Shown: positions 21,232 through 24,453 of the stretch, one piece after another
How positions within the stretch are numbered: position 1 is the stretch's first letter
Layout of the letters: every line of letters begins with the position of its first letter
Origin: CAYYNP01 sp964472545
GTDB lineage: Bacteria; Planctomycetota; Planctomycetia; Pirellulales; Thermoguttaceae
Direction: 5' to 3'
DNA: 24,453 bases
Assembly (NCBI GenBank): GCA_964472545.1
Contig: CAYYNP010000138.1
Location: forward strand, 1-24,453
Notes under the pieces: generated by a model
Databases searched by the model: none
What the model saw: only the letters and a program-made list of their open reading frames with translations
What the model was told of the DNA's origin: nothing
Translations under genes and position numbers: made by a program

Positions 21232-22698
21232 CTACCAGTAACTGCCCCGCTGCAACCGACTCGCCTGCAAGGCACCGTTGACGTAGCGTTGCTGGTCTCG
21301 AATGAACGCCTGGAGGTTGGCCTCGCTGGAGAAGAGATAGATGCGCTGGTTGAAGAAGATGCCGTGCTGGCGGCTACCGGGCACCCGGCGATTCTGATCG
21401 ACGACCACGACCACGTCATCGCCGCTGAGCACCGGAGCATAGCGATCCGGATCCTGATAGAATCGTTGCTGTTGTTGGGGCCCGGCAAACAGGTACGTCC
21501 GTCCGCCGTAGGTGAATCCCCACTGCCGGTCGCCCAACACCCATCGGTTCTGCTGGGCCTCCATGTCGTCCCACAACTGCACCGGGCAACACCCATCGAG
21601 CCCCAGCGGCGGGTTGCCGGCTTGTGGTGAGGAAGGCGGCACGTGTCCGGTCGGAGGCTGTCCGGTCGGGACGTGTGCCGGCGGCGAATGGGGAAGTACG
21701 TTGCGCATCGGAGGCGACGCCGGCGGCAAGCCCGACGTCGTGGTCGTATTGGGATTCCAGGTTGGCGCCGTGTTCGGCGTCGGGGGCGTATTGGGATTCC
21801 AGGTTGGCGCCGTGTTCGGCGTCGGGGGCGTATTGGGATTCCACGGCGGCGCCGTGTTCGTCGTCGGGGGCGTATTGGGATTCCACGGCGGCGCCGTGTT
21901 CGTCGTCGGCGGTGTGCCGGACGTCCAAGGCGGTGCTGCGGTTGGGGCAGCATTGGGAGAGGTGTTTGGCGTCGCCATTCCACCGGGCGCCCACGGCGGC
22001 GCCGTGCCTTGGTTCGGTGTCGCGTTGGGTGGTGTCGCGTTGGGTGGTGTCGCGTTGGATGGCGGCGGCCCGCTGAACGTTGGCGGGGAATTCGGACCAC
22101 CCGTAGGCCCCGCTGGGGCAACCGTGTTCGCTCGGTGTTGCGCTGCGATCGGCGGCGCGGGAGTCTGGTGCTGCCACTGTGAGCCGTTGGCCGGCCAATT
22201 GGTCGGAGCCGGTTGCGTCGGTGTGACACTCGGTGGCGCCGGTACGGCCGCGGTGCGTGTCGGTGCCCCGTAGCCGACGTTTCGGGCGGCGACCGCCACG
22301 TTCTTCAGCCAGGCCGCGTACTGCGGAGCCTGCAACACGCCTTCCAGCTTGCGGACGAGTTGTCCCTGCGGCGTGATCACCACGTCGGCCGGCAACTTCG
22401 ACACGCCAAATTGCCTCGCGATGGCCGGCGCATGTTGGTCGTTGATCTTCACGGCCACGTAATTGGCCTGCATTTCGGTCACCACGCCGGCTTGACCGAG
22501 TACTTGCCGATCCATCCAGTGGCACGCCTGGCAGTAGTCGGCCCAGAAATGGACCAACACCAGGCGATTTGTTTGGGCGGCCAACTGCCGAGCCTCATCG
22601 AGTGAGGCTTGCCAAGCGATGGCCTGTTGGCCCATCGCCGCGCTGCAAACCACCAACGTCGCCACCAGGGCCAGGGCCGGCCCGCATAGTTTTCGCAT
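21232..22698 (-). CDS. Secreted thioredoxin-like/YHS-domain fusion with repeat linker
   Basis: A 488-residue protein with a signal peptide (MRKLCGPALALVATLVVCSAAMG). A thioredoxin-like domain (about 27-135) has HFWADYCQACHWMD with C56 and C59, and the cis-Pro loop FGVSKLPADVVI. A low-complexity linker (about 140-370) is rich in Pro, Asn and Thr and contains 14-residue repeats. The C-terminus (about 375-488) holds two YHS-like units: LGLDGCCPVQLWDD, GRTYLFAGPQQQQRFYQDPD, and IFFNQRIYLFSSEANLQAF. YHS domains often occur in metal-handling proteins. A role in redox or copper handling in the periplasm is inference. Start ATG 22698 has GAGGGT upstream. Confidence 0.87.
   Translation of the reverse strand: MRKLCGPALALVATLVVCSAAMGQQAIAWQASLDEARQLAAQTNRLVLVHFWADYCQACHWMDRQVLGQAGVVTEMQANYVAVKINDQHAPAIARQFGVSKLPADVVITPQGQLVRKLEGVLQAPQYAAWLKNVAVAARNVGYGAPTRTAAVPAPPSVTPTQPAPTNWPANGSQWQHQTPAPPIAAQHRANTVAPAGPTGGPNSPPTFSGPPPSNATPPNATPPNATPNQGTAPPWAPGGMATPNTSPNAAPTAAPPWTSGTPPTTNTAPPWNPNTPPTTNTAPPWNPNTPPTPNTAPTWNPNTPPTPNTAPTWNPNTTTTSGLPPASPPMRNVLPHSPPAHVPTGQPPTGHVPPSSPQAGNPPLGLDGCCPVQLWDDMEAQQNRWVLGDRQWGFTYGGRTYLFAGPQQQQRFYQDPDRYAPVLSGDDVVVVVDQNRRVPGSRQHGIFFNQRIYLFSSEANLQAFIRDQQRYVNGALQASRLQRGSYW
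21746..21913 (-). repeat. Four 42-bp tandem repeats in the thioredoxin/YHS linker
   Basis: Units start at 21746, 21788, 21830 and 21872. Units 1 and 2 are identical, units 3 and 4 form a second pair, and the pairs differ by a handful of bases. Each codes 14 residues of the type NTAPxWNPNTPPT. A degenerate fifth unit follows to about 21950. Identical neighbours point to recent duplication. Confidence 0.95.
22016..22060 (-). repeat. Three 15-bp tandem repeats in the same linker
   Basis: GGTGTCGCGTTGGGT at 22016-22030 and 22031-22045, and a one-base variant at 22046-22060, code the NATPP repeats of the linker. Confidence 0.9.
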
Positions 22699-22853
22699 TT
22701 TGTGTACCCTCGCGCGAGAGCGTAGTCGTCCAGAGAAGTAGCACCGCGTGCGTTGTCATCTAGTTATCGGAATGCGCGGTAACGAAATGGTGTGAAACTG
22801 GACGGATTGTGCCGGTTTTTCATGGTAGATTCGAAAAACTCGCCCGCACGGCC

Positions 22854-22882
22854 TTGAAAAGCCGGCGGCGATAGTGTATACA
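22854..22882 (+). promoter_or_regulatory. Sigma70-like promoter of unknown transcript
   Basis: TTGAAA (22854-22859), 17 bp, TATACA (22877-22882), with A/T-rich DNA upstream (GGTTTTTCATGG, TTCGAAAAAC). Transcription would begin near 22889. No protein gene follows until rho at 23602, so the product is either a non-coding RNA or a very long rho leader. Confidence 0.55.
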
Positions 22883-22888
22883 GGGATG

Positions 22889-23100
22889 AAGTAGCCGAAT
22901 TCTCTATGTAGAACAATCCCGGCTGAAGGCAGTGGCGTTCTATTTGTGGAGCCGGGGGATTCACGGGGCTCACCCGGCCTCGGCCGTCTGACGTGTCACA
23001 CGGCATTCCGATAGCTGAGGCAATGGGGGCGGTTTTCGTGGGATCAGACGGGGTACCAGACATTCCGTTACCACGGCTCCCCCTCATTATGGCCGTGCTT
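22889..23100 (+). ncRNA. Candidate structured RNA upstream of rho
   Basis: Downstream of the promoter three helices can form. Helix 1 pairs AATCCCGGCT (22915-22924) with AGCCGGGGGATT (22950-22961), about 10 bp with a two-base bulge. Helix 2 pairs CCGTCTGA (22984-22991) with TCAGACGG (23044-23051). Helix 3 pairs CACGGC (23072-23077) with GCCGTG (23092-23097). In addition GTAGAAC (22908-22914) can pair with GTTCTAT (22937-22943), interleaved with helix 1, giving a pseudoknot or a switch. The family is not recognised; it lacks tmRNA, RNase P and SRP signatures. Boundaries are guesses. Confidence 0.35.
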
Positions 23101-23153
23101 GTCGGCCCCTGGGGACGGTTTCGCGGGCAGTTGCAACGATGGGCAGGTGTCGT

Positions 23154-23201
23154 GATGGGCATTTGCGGCGATGGGCATTTGCGGCGATGGGCATTTGCGG
23201 C
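23154..23201. repeat. Three exact 16-bp tandem repeats
   Basis: GATGGGCATTTGCGGC occurs three times without a gap at 23154, 23170 and 23186, with a degenerate unit before it (GATGGGCAGGTGTC). A 16-bp period does not keep a reading frame, which supports a non-coding region. Confidence 0.95.
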
Positions 23202-23335
23202 GATAAGGACCAATCGTTTGGCCACACGGCTACCTCAGGCCGTTGGTGGCCGTCCGGCAGCGCGGCGGGATGCCGAGAAAAAAACAGCCGGCAGCAGAAG
23301 CGATTCCATTTGACCCAAAGGGTGCAGATCACTGG

Positions 23336-23363
23336 TTGACACATTCGGACACAACATTAAGAT
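23336..23363 (+). promoter_or_regulatory. Probable rho promoter
   Basis: A perfect TTGACA (23336-23341), a 16-bp spacer and TAAGAT (23358-23363). Transcription near 23370 would give rho a leader of about 230 bases, enough for leader-based autoregulation, which is known for E. coli rho. Confidence 0.55.
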
Positions 23364-23407
23364 GACCGTAGTTTGAGTCCTGCACGGCAGGCAGGCGCTT
23401 TGGGCCT

Positions 23408-23438
23408 TTGATCTCGAATCCTATGTTGATCTCGAATC
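23408..23438 (+). repeat. Two 13-bp direct repeats in the rho leader
   Basis: TTGATCTCGAATC at 23408-23420 and again at 23426-23438, 5 bp apart. They are spaced 18 bp start to start and lie about 40-70 bases into the predicted rho transcript. They could be a protein-binding site or an RNA element. Confidence 0.8.
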
Positions 23439-23601
23439 TCACGGCCTGGCGGCACAGCGGTTTTCGTCGAACGACGGGAATTGGCTTCTGGTAGACGACG
23501 TTCGGCTCGAGGGCCGGGTGTCCGATCTTTAGCGTGGGGTAGTGTCCGGGCGATGCGCTTCGGGTGTATCAAGGCGCGCTCGGGTCCCCGATAGGTGCAA
23601 T

Positions 23602-24453
<852 letters not shown>

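Larger units (their letters stand above)
22699..23601. other. 903-bp gene-free region upstream of rho
   Basis: No ORF here has a Shine-Dalgarno sequence, conserved motif or sensible composition. The region contains a sigma70-like promoter (22854-22882), a stretch with several strong complementary segments (22908-23097), three 16-bp tandem repeats (23154-23201), a second promoter (23336-23363) and two 13-bp direct repeats (23408-23438) in the rho leader. Confidence 0.75.

Noticed and set aside
21746..21913. CRISPR-like array
   Set aside because: The units are contiguous, in frame and code a Pro/Asn/Thr linker; there are no unique spacers and no cas genes.
22918..22980. Cobalamin-riboswitch-like GCCACTG pattern on the minus strand
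   Set aside because: Only the short GCCACTG string is present; the other conserved blocks of a cobalamin riboswitch are missing and no B12-related gene is near.
22764..23225. Minus-strand open frame of 153 codons upstream of rho
   Set aside because: The composition is odd, it includes the 16-bp repeats in changing frames, and no ribosome site or motif is seen.
22993..23313. Plus-strand open frame of 106 codons upstream of rho
   Set aside because: It begins at a GTG without a ribosome site, inside the segment that can form hairpins, and its later part is repeat-derived.

Overview
The window is GC-rich chromosomal DNA that looks planctomycete, probably Pirellulales. The grounds are the proteins themselves: many secreted proteins with signal peptides, a two-domain acetylxylan-esterase-like hydrolase, an exported ADP-ribosylglycohydrolase, a thioredoxin/YHS fusion, an L9 with a basic N-terminal extension, and a Rho with an RG-rich N-terminus. 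This placement is inference; no 16S or database search was available. Twenty-one well-supported protein genes were found, plus two very small proline-rich ORFs. No tRNA, rRNA, CRISPR array or insertion sequence was seen.

Region 1 (1-6318) is housekeeping. A class V aminotransferase on the plus strand converges on a minus-strand run read in the order NTP transferase (GlmU-like N-terminal half), prs, rplY, pth, rpsF, ssb, rplI. This joins precursor supply (UDP-sugar, PRPP) to translation and ssDNA binding. rpsR is not in its usual place between ssb and rplI. ssb carries a strange AT-rich patch with an 11-base A run exactly where a conserved DNA-binding strand should be, and rpsF has a C-terminal tail of five 7-residue repeats.

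Region 2 (6564-14986) is accessory. It holds a secreted unknown protein, the double hydrolase, a SemiSWEET-type PQ-loop protein, a DUF6338-like membrane protein followed by two small proline-rich ORFs, a secreted protein with an EPEPV-repeat tail, a divergently read secreted ADP-ribosylglycohydrolase, and a GNAT acetyltransferase.

Region 3 (14987-15906) is a repeat-rich island around a small HNH endonuclease gene. It has two copies of a 63-bp hairpin element, a third hairpin between them, and several copies of a GGTGCGTC/GACGCACC palindrome.

Region 4 (15907-22698) has thrC, a 32-bp-arm inverted repeat between convergent genes, a porin with a secreted partner (minus strand), an anchored HEAT-repeat protein (plus) and a thioredoxin-linker-YHS fusion (minus). 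Region 5 (22699-24453) is a 0.9-kb gap with two sigma70-like promoters, a block able to fold into several hairpins and 16-bp tandem repeats, followed by the 5' part of rho, which runs off the window.

The best candidates for something undescribed are the DUF6338 membrane protein with its two proline-rich miniproteins, the A11 patch in ssb with its possible frameshift link to rplI, the HNH/hairpin island, and the structured region upstream of rho.
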